Of a DNA stretch of 64,000 nucleotides, positions 25,760 through 34,449 are shown in pieces. Position 1 is the stretch's first letter. Every line of letters begins with the position of its first letter. The notes beneath the pieces were generated by a model. It saw only the letters and a program-made list of their open reading frames with translations, was not told the DNA's origin and made no database searches. Where the stretch lies: positions 256,820 to 320,819 of the forward strand of contig NZ_VOLC01000004.1 in assembly GCF_009797935.1 (NCBI RefSeq). Direction: 5' to 3'. Both the position numbers and the translations under genes were made by a program. The stretch comes from Lunatibacter salilacus (GTDB lineage: Bacteria; Bacteroidota; Bacteroidia; Cytophagales; Cyclobacteriaceae).

Positions 25760-27493
25760 ATGAGAAAATTTTGGTGGATAGGTCTGATTTTTGGGTGTAG
25801 TGTCAGTCAGGTAGCCGGGCAAGGAGATTTTTCAACTCTTTTTGAAACCAGTAAAGGCACACAAACTCCGGAGTATGCGGATGTGATCGACTATTTTAAG
25901 CAATTAGCGGATCATTTCGAAGACATCATTATGGTGGAAAAGGGGACTACGGACAGTGGATTTCCACTTCATGTAGTCCTCTTTGATCCGCAAAGGGATT
26001 TTGATCCGGATAGGTGGCAGGCTGATGATCGGTTGGTGATGTTTATCAATAACGGGATTCATCCCGGCGAACCGGATGGTATAGATGCCTCCATGATGTT
26101 TTTAAGGGATTTGGCTTTAGGGAAAATTTCTCTCCCGCCGGGAATGGCTTTGGCTATTGTTCCTGTCTACAATATTGGTGGGCACCTGAACAGGGGTTCG
26201 TACAGCAGGGTAAACCAAAACGGACCTGAGTTATTTGGTTTTCGGGCGAATGCCCGAAATTATGACCTTAATCGGGACTTTGTCAAGGCAGATACAAAAA
26301 ACGCCCAATCCTTTCAGGAGATTTTTCATTGGTTGAAGCCACAAGTATTTATTGACACCCACGTAAGTAATGGCGCAGATTATCAACATGTTATGACTCT
26401 AATTTCTACCCAGTACAATCGGCTGGGAGGACAGTTGGGAGAGTATCTTGAGTCAAGTATGGAACCCCAACTTTATCGGCATATGGAGGAAGAGGGATTT
26501 CCGCTAGTACCTTATGTCAACGCTTGGGGAGGAAAGCCTGAGGACGGTTGGCCCCAATTTAAAGACAGTGGCCGCTACAGTAGTGGATATGCGGCTTTGT
26601 TTGGAACGCTGAGCTTTATGCCGGAAACCCATATGCTCAAGCCTTATCCGGAACGCGTTTCGTCAACTTATGCCTTGTTTGAGGCCTTCCTTGCGGTAAT
26701 AGAAAAAGAAGGTAAACATATTCTAGAAATGGTCAGAGAGGACAGGGCGGATCTGAAGCAAAGAGAGGTCTTTGCCTTAAACCACCAATTGGATAGGGAT
26801 ATGTTTCGTTGGATAGACTTTCGGGGATACAGGTCTGGGGAGAAGAAATCTGTGGTTTCCGGCCATCCCAGGCTATATTACGACAGGAATCTTCCATTTA
26901 CTGAAAAAGTAAAGTTTTTTCATACTTATTCACCTGGTCTTTTTATAAAGAAGCCCCAAGCGTACTTGATTCCCCAAGGCTGGTTTTCGGTTATTGAAAA
27001 TTTGAAACGCAATGGCGTTTTCATGGAAATTCTTGCCAAGGATACAAGCATTCTGGTGACCCAATATCATATAGCTGATTATCAAACAAGTAAAAACCCT
27101 TATGAAGGACATTACCTGCACAATAACATTAATATAAAAAGCTCCAAAGCGTATGTGCAATTTCGGAAAGGAGATTTTTTCCTCCCAATGAATCAGGAAT
27201 CTAACAGGTATATCGTCGAAGTCCTGGAGCCTCAGGGCGAGGACAGTTTTTTTGCGTGGAATTTTTTCGATACCATACTACAGGCAAAAGAGGGTTACTC
27301 GGCCTATGTGTTTGAGGATTTGGCTGCAGAATATCTTAGCGAGCATCCCGAATTGGCGTTTGAACTTGAAAAAGCCAAAAATGAAGACGAAGCCTTCGCC
27401 CAAAACGGATCCGCACAGTTACAGTGGGTGTATGAACGCAGTCCTTGGAAGGAAAAGGAACACAACCGATACCCCATTTTTAGATTGGAGTAG
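25760..27493 (+). CDS. Secreted M14-family zinc carboxypeptidase
   Basis: A 577-residue exported peptidase. Its signal peptide ends near GQGDF (about residue 21). Zinc ligands are HPGEPDG (H101, E104) and H201 in FIDTHVSNG; the catalytic glutamate is likely E289 in FMPETHML. The arginine/tyrosine region NYDLNRDF (about 167-174) gives substrate recognition. Residues beyond ~310 form an extra C-terminal domain without recognised catalytic residues. Such large Bacteroidota M14 proteins cleave peptides or peptidoglycan-derived peptides outside the cell; the specificity is not visible. It follows argJ by 38 bp and could be co-transcribed, but unrelated in function. Confidence 0.88.
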   Translation: MRKFWWIGLIFGCSVSQVAGQGDFSTLFETSKGTQTPEYADVIDYFKQLADHFEDIIMVEKGTTDSGFPLHVVLFDPQRDFDPDRWQADDRLVMFINNGIHPGEPDGIDASMMFLRDLALGKISLPPGMALAIVPVYNIGGHLNRGSYSRVNQNGPELFGFRANARNYDLNRDFVKADTKNAQSFQEIFHWLKPQVFIDTHVSNGADYQHVMTLISTQYNRLGGQLGEYLESSMEPQLYRHMEEEGFPLVPYVNAWGGKPEDGWPQFKDSGRYSSGYAALFGTLSFMPETHMLKPYPERVSSTYALFEAFLAVIEKEGKHILEMVREDRADLKQREVFALNHQLDRDMFRWIDFRGYRSGEKKSVVSGHPRLYYDRNLPFTEKVKFFHTYSPGLFIKKPQAYLIPQGWFSVIENLKRNGVFMEILAKDTSILVTQYHIADYQTSKNPYEGHYLHNNINIKSSKAYVQFRKGDFFLPMNQESNRYIVEVLEPQGEDSFFAWNFFDTILQAKEGYSAYVFEDLAAEYLSEHPELAFELEKAKNEDEAFAQNGSAQLQWVYERSPWKEKEHNRYPIFRLE

Positions 27494-27530
27494 TTTTGAG
27501 TCCGAATGATTCTTTGTTTTGGTCGAAAGA

Positions 27531-28070
27531 TTAGTAGGTCAACGGAATTCTATAGGCTGCCCGAAACACTAACATCCCCAAATGGTATGGGGATTGTCCG
27601 GTATGTTGATACCTTAGACCCACTTCAATCAAATTGAAGACGTAGCCTGCCTCGGCGGCAAACCCGAATTCCGTGGAGGTGAGGTTATCGCTCGTTTGGC
27701 CAAACCGGTTTCGGGTGATATGCAGTGCGGCGCCAAGTTGGGGTTCAAAGAAAACCTGTTCGAAATTAAAACGGTATCCCAAAAATGCAGGGATGGCCTG
27801 AAAGGAAATATTGTCACCTGCCGGCAAAATGTAATTTGAGTTCAGTGGAAAATAAAGGAAGGTTCCTGAAAGTGTTACCTGTCCGCTTAATCCAACACCC
27901 AACAAGCCCTTTACCGAACCACCAAAGCCGGCAGGGAACTGATTTACCAGGTAGTCGTTCATCGTAATTCCCGCATCCAAACCAATATTCAAGTAGTTTT
28001 CACCTACCTGTGCTTGCGAAGGAAAGTAAAAAGTAACAGCAAGTAAGACAACCAAAATAAATCTTTTCAT
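27531..28070 (-). CDS. Small outer-membrane beta-barrel protein
   Basis: A 179-residue exported protein. ATG at 28070 (MKRFILVVLL) is preferred because upstream residues lack a signal shape. After cleavage near SQAQ, the sequence reads as 8 amphipathic strands, including YLNIGLDAGITMNDYL, GVGLSGQVTLSGTFLYFPL and the end MLVFRAAYRIPLTY. It resembles OmpA-like or outer-membrane protein beta-barrel domain families without a specific name. It converges with the carboxypeptidase gene and shares a divergent spacer with the next gene. Confidence 0.72.
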   Translation of the reverse strand: MKRFILVVLLAVTFYFPSQAQVGENYLNIGLDAGITMNDYLVNQFPAGFGGSVKGLLGVGLSGQVTLSGTFLYFPLNSNYILPAGDNISFQAIPAFLGYRFNFEQVFFEPQLGAALHITRNRFGQTSDNLTSTEFGFAAEAGYVFNLIEVGLRYQHTGQSPYHLGMLVFRAAYRIPLTY

Positions 28071-28232
28071 TTTTTTTGTTTTTTTGATGACTATACAAAT
28101 AAAACAAAAATAATTAAGCATATTAGAATGTTTTTGGTTTGATTCCTAAAAACAGTATATATACAATAATAAAAAACCAAGTGAATCTAGCTATAGAGAG
28201 CTAATGGTTTAATTCCCAATTCAAAACCCAAA

Positions 28233-30023
28233 ATGACTCATCGCATATCCACCTACCAAAAAAATTGCCAAATTGGCCGATTTTTGATCTATGGGCTTTT
28301 ATTGTTTCTCACTTCGTCATGTAACCGTCAAGGCAGCAGTAAGGACAAAGATGGTGAAAGCAGAGTTGATACATGGGTTGCCCCCGAGGATGCCAATCAC
28401 CGGTTAAATCCCTTTCAGGATGAGCAGGCAATTGCTGCTGGTCAGGCCATTTACCAGGTATATTGTTGGAATTGCCATGGTGAATCGGGAATGGGAGACG
28501 GCGCAGCTGGGGGAGCGATGGGGTCTCAGCCAGCCAATTTTTACTCACCAAGCGTTCTGGATCAAACAGATGGGGCGATTTTCCACAAAATATCCGTCGG
28601 AAGAAATGTTATGCCGGGTTTCGGTGAGATCTTAGGCGAAGAAGAACGCTGGCAATTGGTCTCCTATGTCCGCCATCTTGGAAAGGGCATGGCTGAAACA
28701 TTGGCCAGTTCACCGATTGCCTTAGTTGAGGATTTGGAGATCACCCATTGGATGAAGGTAGCCCCAAGAGCTATCCGGATCTTATACAATCAGCAAACTG
28801 ATGCAATTTGGTATGCCACTTTTGAAGGGAGTGTCTACCGTATTGCGTTGGATCAATCTCCTATTTCTCCGGAGTTAGTTATCAGTGTGGAGGATCATGG
28901 TATTAACAGAATGCAGGGGCTTGAAATGAGGGATAGCACACTTATACTTACCGGGAACATTCGTGTAAATGATGATAAGGGTACTACCGGATGGATGATG
29001 CGGGTGAATCTGAGACCGGATGGTTCCAAAGAGGTTTCAAAAGTTTTCTCAACTGTGGAATATGGAACTACCAATACGCCGTTTGACCACGGGTGGAGTG
29101 CAACCCGTATAAGTCCCGATGGGAAACATATTTTTGTGGTCAGCGGATCCCGGACTGACCACGGCGAAGTACAGGATAACCTCGGTGCATACCCCAATTC
29201 ACGTAATGAACCGCTTACCGCAGCTATCTTCCGGTTTCCTATAGGTACCAAAGATTTGCTGCTGCCCAATGATACTAAGGCTTTGAAGGAACGAGGCTAC
29301 CTTTATGCGGAAGGTATCCGAAATGCCTTTGACATCAATTTCGACCGGGATGGTAATCTTTTTGCCGTGGTCAACTCTGGGGATTACGATCAGTCAGAGG
29401 ATATGTTTTGGGTGCGGGAGGGACATCATTATGGATTTCCATGGGTGATGGGAGGATTGGAATCTCCTCAGCAGTTTCCTGACTGGCACCCGGATCCCGC
29501 AAAAGATCCATTCCTTAACACCGCCGCCGCAGCTTGGCCGGATGATTTCTATAACGATCCCGATTTCCCCAAGCGGCCCGAAGGAGTGGTCTTTACTCCC
29601 GGCATAGACAATTACGGGCCGGCTGCCGCCACCTATAGAGACCCTGAAACAGGTAAAATTCTAGAAGCAGCCGACACAGGCGCTCCAGTCAGTACCTTTA
29701 CGGCGCACTCCTCGCCCTTGGGGTTAAATTTTGACAATGATGACCAGCTGAGTGGGACTTACAAAGGCGGTGCGTTTACGCTTCGGTATACCAAAGGAGC
29801 TAAGGCTGCTTTGATGAAACCATTTACAGACTACGGGGAGGATTTGCTTCACCTTCAATTAACCTATAATGCGGACAAAGATAATTTTGATGTACATACC
29901 TACCGAATAGCTGAGGGATTCACACAGCCTGTAGATGCAGTGTTGGTTGGTAAAGACTTATATGTGATCGAATATGGCGGTCGCCAAAAAGGAGGAAACA
30001 TCTGGAAAGTAACCTTTCCCTAA
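28233..30023 (+). CDS. Lipoprotein with cytochrome c and sugar-dehydrogenase-like beta-propeller
   Basis: A 596-residue lipoprotein (lipobox TSSC, Cys30). Residues ~60-155 are a class I cytochrome c with heme motif CWNCH (C78-H82) and a methionine axial candidate in VMPGFGE. Residues ~170-596 resemble a PQQ-dependent glucose/sorbosone dehydrogenase beta-propeller: GIRNAFDINFDRDGNLFAVV, and EGHHYGFPWVMGG. The propeller would oxidise a sugar or alcohol and hand electrons to the attached haem in the periplasm. PQQ use is family inference; no PQQ biosynthesis gene is present. It overlaps nothing but precedes the sulfatase by only 12 bp, so the two share a transcript. Confidence 0.82.
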   Translation: MTHRISTYQKNCQIGRFLIYGLLLFLTSSCNRQGSSKDKDGESRVDTWVAPEDANHRLNPFQDEQAIAAGQAIYQVYCWNCHGESGMGDGAAGGAMGSQPANFYSPSVLDQTDGAIFHKISVGRNVMPGFGEILGEEERWQLVSYVRHLGKGMAETLASSPIALVEDLEITHWMKVAPRAIRILYNQQTDAIWYATFEGSVYRIALDQSPISPELVISVEDHGINRMQGLEMRDSTLILTGNIRVNDDKGTTGWMMRVNLRPDGSKEVSKVFSTVEYGTTNTPFDHGWSATRISPDGKHIFVVSGSRTDHGEVQDNLGAYPNSRNEPLTAAIFRFPIGTKDLLLPNDTKALKERGYLYAEGIRNAFDINFDRDGNLFAVVNSGDYDQSEDMFWVREGHHYGFPWVMGGLESPQQFPDWHPDPAKDPFLNTAAAAWPDDFYNDPDFPKRPEGVVFTPGIDNYGPAAATYRDPETGKILEAADTGAPVSTFTAHSSPLGLNFDNDDQLSGTYKGGAFTLRYTKGAKAALMKPFTDYGEDLLHLQLTYNADKDNFDVHTYRIAEGFTQPVDAVLVGKDLYVIEYGGRQKGGNIWKVTFP

Positions 30024-30035
30024 CCCAAATATCCT

Positions 30036-31541
30036 ATGAAGAATAATCTTATCGGATTTCTTATCCTTATTACTGTTTGTGGACTTTGGAATTGCCAGCC
30101 GAAACAATCCGAGGAAATCAAACAGCCTAATATTCTGTTCATTGCTATTGATGATCTAAACGACTGGGTCGGGGCTTTGGAAGGGCATCCCCAAGTAAAA
30201 ACTCCAAATATTGACCGCCTGGCAGCAAAAGGAATTCTTTTTACCAATGCCCACACCCAATCACCCCTTTGCAACCCATCCCGAGCGAGTATCATGACGG
30301 GTATCCGACCTTCAACCTCCGGCATTTATAACCTTTCTCCCCACTTCAGAGATGTATCGTTGACCCGGGACGCAGTTACCTTGCCACAGTATTTTCAGCA
30401 ACATGGCTATAAAACCCTTTCAAACGGTAAAATATTCCATTCGCTCGGGAATACTCCCGACAAGCGTACCGATTTTGAGGAATGGGGACCGATTGGCGGA
30501 GGCACTGCAGGGCATCCACCTGCCAAATTGGTAGGGGATACCCATATGGGTAATCATCCGCTGCTTGACTGGGGAGTGTATCCCGCGGAAGGAGACTCGG
30601 TAAGAAACGACTACAAAGTGGCTACTTGGGCGGAGGAAAAATTGGGGCAATTGGCCCAATCAGATGACGAAAAGCCCTTTTTTATGGCGGTTGGATTTTG
30701 GTTGCCACATGTGCCGCTATTTGCTACGCAGAAATGGTTTGACTTGTATCCGGAGGAAGCGGATATTGTCTTGCCCCCAGCTCCGGAGGACGAGCGGGTA
30801 GATGTGCCGGACTTTGCCTGGTACCTGCATTGGTACCTGCCTGAAGTCAGACTATCCTGGCTGAAAGCCAACAACCAATGGCCCAATATTGTCCGTTCTT
30901 ACTTGGCGACCATTAGCTTTACCGATGCGCAAGTAGGCCGTGTCCTTGATGCCTTGGAGGCAAATGGCTTGGCAGACAACACATTGATTGTTCTTTGGTC
31001 GGACCATGGATTTCACTTGGGGGAAAAGGGAATAACCGGTAAAAACACACTTTGGGAGCGATCAACTCACGTACCGCTGATCTTTTCCGGTCCGGGAATT
31101 CCTGAGGGAGTAAAGACGAACAAGCCAGCGGAACTGTTGGATATTTATCCCACATTGGTCGACTGGGTGGGATTACCGGAAAAAGACGGTCTAGAGGGAA
31201 TATCTCTTGTACCCCAAATAAAGGATGTGAATGCTCCAAGAGAACGCCCAGCCATTACCACCCACAATCCCGGCAACAACAGTGTACGTTCGGAGCATTG
31301 GCGTTACATACGCTATGCAAATGGTGCGGAGGAACTCTATGATCACCGATCAGATCCCCATGAACATCGCAACTTAGCGGGCGATCCTTCCATGAAAACA
31401 GTGATAGCAGACCATGCTAAATGGATTCGGCCATCCGATGCTCCACACGCTCCCGGTAGCCAACACAGGGTTTTGGAGCAGGTAGATGGAGCATGGTTCT
31501 GGGAAGGAAATCCAATAAAGTGGGAAGAGTTGATCAGGTGA
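30036..31541 (+). CDS. Secreted sulfatase (formylglycine type)
   Basis: A 501-residue sulfatase with a signal/lipobox-like N-terminus (WNC, Cys20). The metal site IAIDDLNDW (D39, D40) and the formylglycine motif LCNPSRASIMTG (C79, CxPSR) are intact; SDHGFHLGEKGITGKNTLWER supplies the later D-H pair and lysine. Full length resembles iduronate-2-sulfatase and choline-sulfatase-like members of marine Bacteroidota, which desulfate polysaccharides or glycosaminoglycans. It is partnered with the cytochrome c/dehydrogenase lipoprotein. The maturation enzyme (anSME) is not in the window. Confidence 0.93.
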   Translation: MKNNLIGFLILITVCGLWNCQPKQSEEIKQPNILFIAIDDLNDWVGALEGHPQVKTPNIDRLAAKGILFTNAHTQSPLCNPSRASIMTGIRPSTSGIYNLSPHFRDVSLTRDAVTLPQYFQQHGYKTLSNGKIFHSLGNTPDKRTDFEEWGPIGGGTAGHPPAKLVGDTHMGNHPLLDWGVYPAEGDSVRNDYKVATWAEEKLGQLAQSDDEKPFFMAVGFWLPHVPLFATQKWFDLYPEEADIVLPPAPEDERVDVPDFAWYLHWYLPEVRLSWLKANNQWPNIVRSYLATISFTDAQVGRVLDALEANGLADNTLIVLWSDHGFHLGEKGITGKNTLWERSTHVPLIFSGPGIPEGVKTNKPAELLDIYPTLVDWVGLPEKDGLEGISLVPQIKDVNAPRERPAITTHNPGNNSVRSEHWRYIRYANGAEELYDHRSDPHEHRNLAGDPSMKTVIADHAKWIRPSDAPHAPGSQHRVLEQVDGAWFWEGNPIKWEELIR

Positions 31542-31826
31542 TTTTATTGTTTTAATTGATTTTAAATCCAATGGTAGATAAATAGAAATAAATCCTCCTT
31601 ATTCAAAGTTTAGTTAAACCTCATTTATGACGATTCACATATCCTCGCCAAAGGATATTCTTATGTCTCCGGTAATTTGGTTGTCTATCGGAATATAATA
31701 ATGTTAATTCGGGTATCAAAAACGCAGGCAGTTTTGATAAAATTTTATAAAAGTTAATTTTGGTTAAAAATAATGTATTATTTACCGTCACTTAAATAAA
31801 AATTTTTTTAAGTTGAATTTTCCTAT

Positions 31827-31834
31827 TAGATTTG
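31827..31834 (+). promoter_or_regulatory. Candidate -7 box for the tRNA-like RNA
   Basis: TAGATTTG matches TAnnTTTG and lies 33 bp upstream of the tRNA-like fold. No clear -33 TTTG is at the usual 19-21 bp, so support is partial. A transcript from here to the terminator would be about 170 nt. Confidence 0.4.
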
Positions 31835-31866
31835 TACTATCAAATAAAGCGAAAGGCTTTTGACAT

Positions 31867-31949
31867 TGTAATAAAAAATCGGCCTTGTCGGTAAATGGGT
31901 GAAAGCAATCAACTATGCTTTCGTGAAGGTTCGAGTCCTTCTGTTACAA
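31867..31949 (+). ncRNA. tRNA-like structured RNA of unknown type
   Basis: The stretch folds like a tRNA with irregular spacing. Acceptor arms TGTAATA (31867-31873) and TGTTACA (31942-31948) pair over 7 bp (one G-U). A perfect T-arm, GAAGG-TTCGAGT-CCTTC (31925-31941), sits directly against the acceptor. A D-like arm GCCT/GGGT (31882-31885, 31897-31900) carries a loop with GG. The anticodon-position stem GAAAGCA/TGCTTTC has an 8-nt loop, and 8 rather than 2 nt separate acceptor and D-arm. No CCA is encoded. It is followed 31 bp later by a strong terminator. It could be a decayed tRNA, an attachment-site remnant or an undescribed RNA. Confidence 0.5.
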
Positions 31950-31980
31950 CTGGTTATTTTGGGTTTATTGTTAATTGACT

Positions 31981-32010
31981 AAGCTATGAAATTTTATTTC
32001 ATAGCTTTTT
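31981..32010 (+). terminator. Intrinsic terminator downstream of the tRNA-like RNA
   Basis: A perfect 11-bp stem AAGCTATGAAA / TTTCATAGCTT (31981-31991, 31997-32007) with a TTTTA loop, followed by a short T-tract on the plus strand. Its orientation serves plus-strand transcription, which upstream means the tRNA-like element or, less likely, read-through from the sulfatase 440 bp away. Confidence 0.75.
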
Positions 32011-32030
32011 CTGTTTCTGGAGGTTGTATT

Positions 32031-32501
32031 TTATTCCTCGTTGCCGTTCCAGATATCGTGGGTAGTGATCCAAGTTCCGTCTTCCTGCCGTTCGAGGATA
32101 TTCAAGTATTTGGAGGTGGCGTAGGTTTTTTCACCACCATTTTTTGGGGTTAGTGTTACTTTTGCAAAGCCCCTTCCATAGGCAAGATCACCGTCTACAA
32201 CCACATCTTCATAGCCAGATTCAAGCACAGTTTCGAACTCTTCAAAGATGGACTGATAATAAGCTTCAACTGCCTCTTTGCCACGCTGACTGACTTTTCC
32301 AGGAGCCATTAAAAAGGCGTCATCTGCAAAGTAGCGGGCGATTTCCGCGGCGTTCCCTTCATTAAATGCATCAGCCCTGGCTTTACTCATGGCGGTGATG
32401 CTAGCGATATCTTCATTCATATCTGTCTGTTTTTCTCCGCCGCAGCCCAATATAAGAAAGGCAGTCAGGCTGGCCGATAGGAGGTTGGATAAGGTATTCA
32501 T
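32031..32501 (-). CDS. NTF2-like (DUF4440/SgcJ-type) lipoprotein
   Basis: A 156-residue lipoprotein (lipobox LILGC, Cys20). The mature part is an NTF2-like cone fold: AMSKARADAFNEGNAAEIARYFADDAFLMAPGK, REAVEAYYQSIFEEF, and beta strands ending WITTHDIWNGNEE. Family members range from ketosteroid-isomerase-like enzymes to ligand-binding proteins; no catalytic residue set points to one of them here. It stands alone on the minus strand, with the tRNA-like unit on one side and repeat-rich DNA on the other. Confidence 0.82.
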   Translation of the reverse strand: MNTLSNLLSASLTAFLILGCGGEKQTDMNEDIASITAMSKARADAFNEGNAAEIARYFADDAFLMAPGKVSQRGKEAVEAYYQSIFEEFETVLESGYEDVVVDGDLAYGRGFAKVTLTPKNGGEKTYATSKYLNILERQEDGTWITTHDIWNGNEE

Positions 32502-32957
32502 TGGTTAATTCTTTTATGGACGAATTTAGGGTTTCTTGGTGGGGAATGCAATTAGTTATGGGTTATGAATGATGAGTTGGGGGGTATAAATTAAGAATTA
32601 CGGAGTGCGGGCCAAGACATTTTGAGTTATGAGGTAAGAATTATGAATATTAGGTAAAAACTCATATGGCCTTATATGTCTCATATGGTTAAAAAATTTA
32701 TGAGTTATGGGTTATGAATTATGGCTTGACTTTTGACGATTGGGGAGGAAGTGTGTGGCGTTTTAATAGTACGGGTACTGATTATGTGTAGCATTCAGAA
32801 CCCTCTGGTTAGGTACGGATTTTTGAGAATTATTAAAACGTAATTGATAAAAATTAAAGGTTGCTGGGTGGAAGAATTTCCATTCAGGTTTCTATCCTAC
32901 TGTTCCTGCTATTCGACATTCGCAATGTAGAACTTACAGATAGAGGGATTTATAATC
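32502..32957. repeat. Repeat-rich spacer with three repeat families
   Basis: This 456-bp spacer has three copies of a GAGTTATGGGTTATGAAT-like word (about 32554-32579, 32622-32650, 32700-32724), a second copy of the CTCATATGGCCTTATAT element (32661-32699) and a decayed GTTCGACATT...AATGTCGAAC palindrome (32911-32933). No coding frame is visible. The mosaic suggests repeated insertion or copying of short intergenic elements. Confidence 0.7.
32661..32699. repeat. Dispersed AT-rich element, copy B
   Basis: CTCATATGGCCTTATATGTC followed by TCATATGGTT and an A-run repeats the left half of the palindrome at 4050-4101, with one or two substitutions. The right arm is missing here, so the hairpin is lost. 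Confidence 0.7.
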
Positions 32958-33690
32958 CTAGTTCCTAAACAAGTGACGCCGCTGCGCTAACAACAGGAGT
33001 ACGAGTCCAAGGGGAAAAAGTGCGGACGCTAGGAAGATCAATAGATAATAATGTGGAATAAACCCCATTTTGGCCCATAGGAGCGTTCCCTGCCCTAGAA
33101 GAAGGATTTCGGAGCAAATGAAGGCAAAAGCAAGAAGTAACCAGCCAAATCTGCTTAGGCTATTGTTTACCAGCCATTTGTTTTTCAAGGCAAAAGCTCC
33201 CAAGCCGAACGTTATTGCTGAGTTTGATCAACGTTATTCCGATGGTAGATTTCACTTTTTTCAAGTCCTTAAAAAACTGGAATGCAAATGTGTAACTCGC
33301 CACTAGGTGAAGGGTTGAAAATGCGATGCTATAAAGTCCATAACCCTGGAATGGAAAACTAAGCATCATTCCTAGGTTCGCCAAGATTGTAAGGAGGAAT
33401 ATCTTTTGGTAGCTTTTAAGTCTGATGGGATTTCGAATAAAAGTCAATACGAGTGTTCCAGTGACTAACAGATAGCCCCAACCCAACAGGGCAACATGAG
33501 AATGTGCATGCAATAGATGCTTATATTCAAAAAATGGTACCTCTCCGATAAAAAAATAACGCATTGCCAATCCAAAAATAGAAGCACAAAAGAAAAAGAA
33601 TACTGCCCACGTCATCCAAGTCTGGGGAGGGGTGTTAGAGCCAATCGACGGCGATTCCACAGATTCCATATGATGGTAGGCAGTATTCAT
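32958..33690 (-). pseudogene. Frameshifted multi-helix membrane protein (possibly phase-variable)
   Basis: Two overlapping frames (33160-33690 and 32958-33203) read as one gene broken by a 22-bp insertion. Upstream, residues form helices including HLLHAHSHVALLGWGYLLVTGT, a histidine-rich segment reminiscent of heme-copper oxidase subunit I-like or NnrS-like proteins. AACGTTATT occurs at 33208-33216 and 33230-33238; deleting one repeat plus the 13-bp spacer joins STIGIT to FGLGAFALKNKW and gives a continuous 236-residue protein with about six helices. It is 6 bp downstream of the RIC gene, in the same operon. It may be a pseudogene, or reversible by repeat recombination. Confidence 0.72.
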
Positions 33691-33696
33691 TTGTGA

Positions 33697-34419
33697 TTAT
33701 GTATTTTTCTTTTTATACAGTTCTTGCGCTTTTGGGAAAAGGATGTTGTTTTCCAGGTGGATATGGGTATGTAGGTCCTCTTCAAATTCCTGGAGCATGG
33801 CGAAAGCTACTTTGTAAGTCTGGCAGCCATCAGGTGGGCAGGTATATATATCGGTGAGGGAAGAAATTCTTCTAAATCTTTCGCCCTCTGCATCATGCTC
33901 CTCCTCCATCATGGCTATAGGATTGTCTATATGTCCAAAATGTGCTTCAGATAAAGATAACCCACTGCGGTCAGCTTCTTCCATGGCTTTGATATAAGGG
34001 AAAAGAATGAGTTCCTCTTTTTTCATATGGGTGGTCAGTGCATCTGCTGCCAAGAGAAACTCCCGAGAAACTTCAATGAGCTCAGGATGTCGGTCTCCAT
34101 GTACCGCCGCTATTTTGGGCAGGTATAGTTTAAGTGCTGGGATGGTATTTTCCACATACTGATGATGCTTTTTGACTATATGATCGATAAGCTGACTTAG
34201 GCCATAGTCTTTGAAGTGTACCTCTTCCGGTTGGATTACTGCCAGTTCGAGGTCCGTCAAAATTTGATCCAGGGCTATTCCATTTTTTTCGCAGGCATCG
34301 CTAAGGCTAATCCCACCTTTACAGCAGAAGTCAATTCCGTATTCGGTGAATACCTTGGCAGTTTTGAAGTTATCTGCAACTATCCCGCCTACTTTTCTAT
34401 TTGCTAGTTCTTGTATCAT
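33697..34419 (-). CDS. ric: Iron-sulfur cluster repair di-iron protein RIC (ScdA/YtfE)
   Basis: A 240-residue cytosolic protein that repairs iron-sulfur clusters damaged by nitric oxide or oxidants. It has the ScdA_N domain (residues 5-60) with the FCCKGG cysteine pair (C32, C33), followed by a hemerythrin-like four-helix domain. Di-iron ligands are provided by H.. residues in IVKKHHQYVEN, GDRHPELIEV, MKKEELILFPYI, MMEEEHDAEGE and HTHIHLENNILFP. Length and ligand spacing match intact family members. It follows an Rrf2 regulator gene by 30 bp and precedes the broken membrane protein, forming a three-gene NO-response unit. Confidence 0.93.
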   Translation of the reverse strand: MIQELANRKVGGIVADNFKTAKVFTEYGIDFCCKGGISLSDACEKNGIALDQILTDLELAVIQPEEVHFKDYGLSQLIDHIVKKHHQYVENTIPALKLYLPKIAAVHGDRHPELIEVSREFLLAADALTTHMKKEELILFPYIKAMEEADRSGLSLSEAHFGHIDNPIAMMEEEHDAEGERFRRISSLTDIYTCPPDGCQTYKVAFAMLQEFEEDLHTHIHLENNILFPKAQELYKKKNT

Positions 34420-34449
34420 GACATTTTATCTTTTATTAATTTAAGTTAT

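Noticed and set aside
31867-31949. Ordinary functional tRNA gene
   Set aside because: Acceptor and T-arm are good but the extra 6 nt before the D-arm and the irregular anticodon loop do not fit any standard tRNA; kept as a tRNA-like RNA instead.
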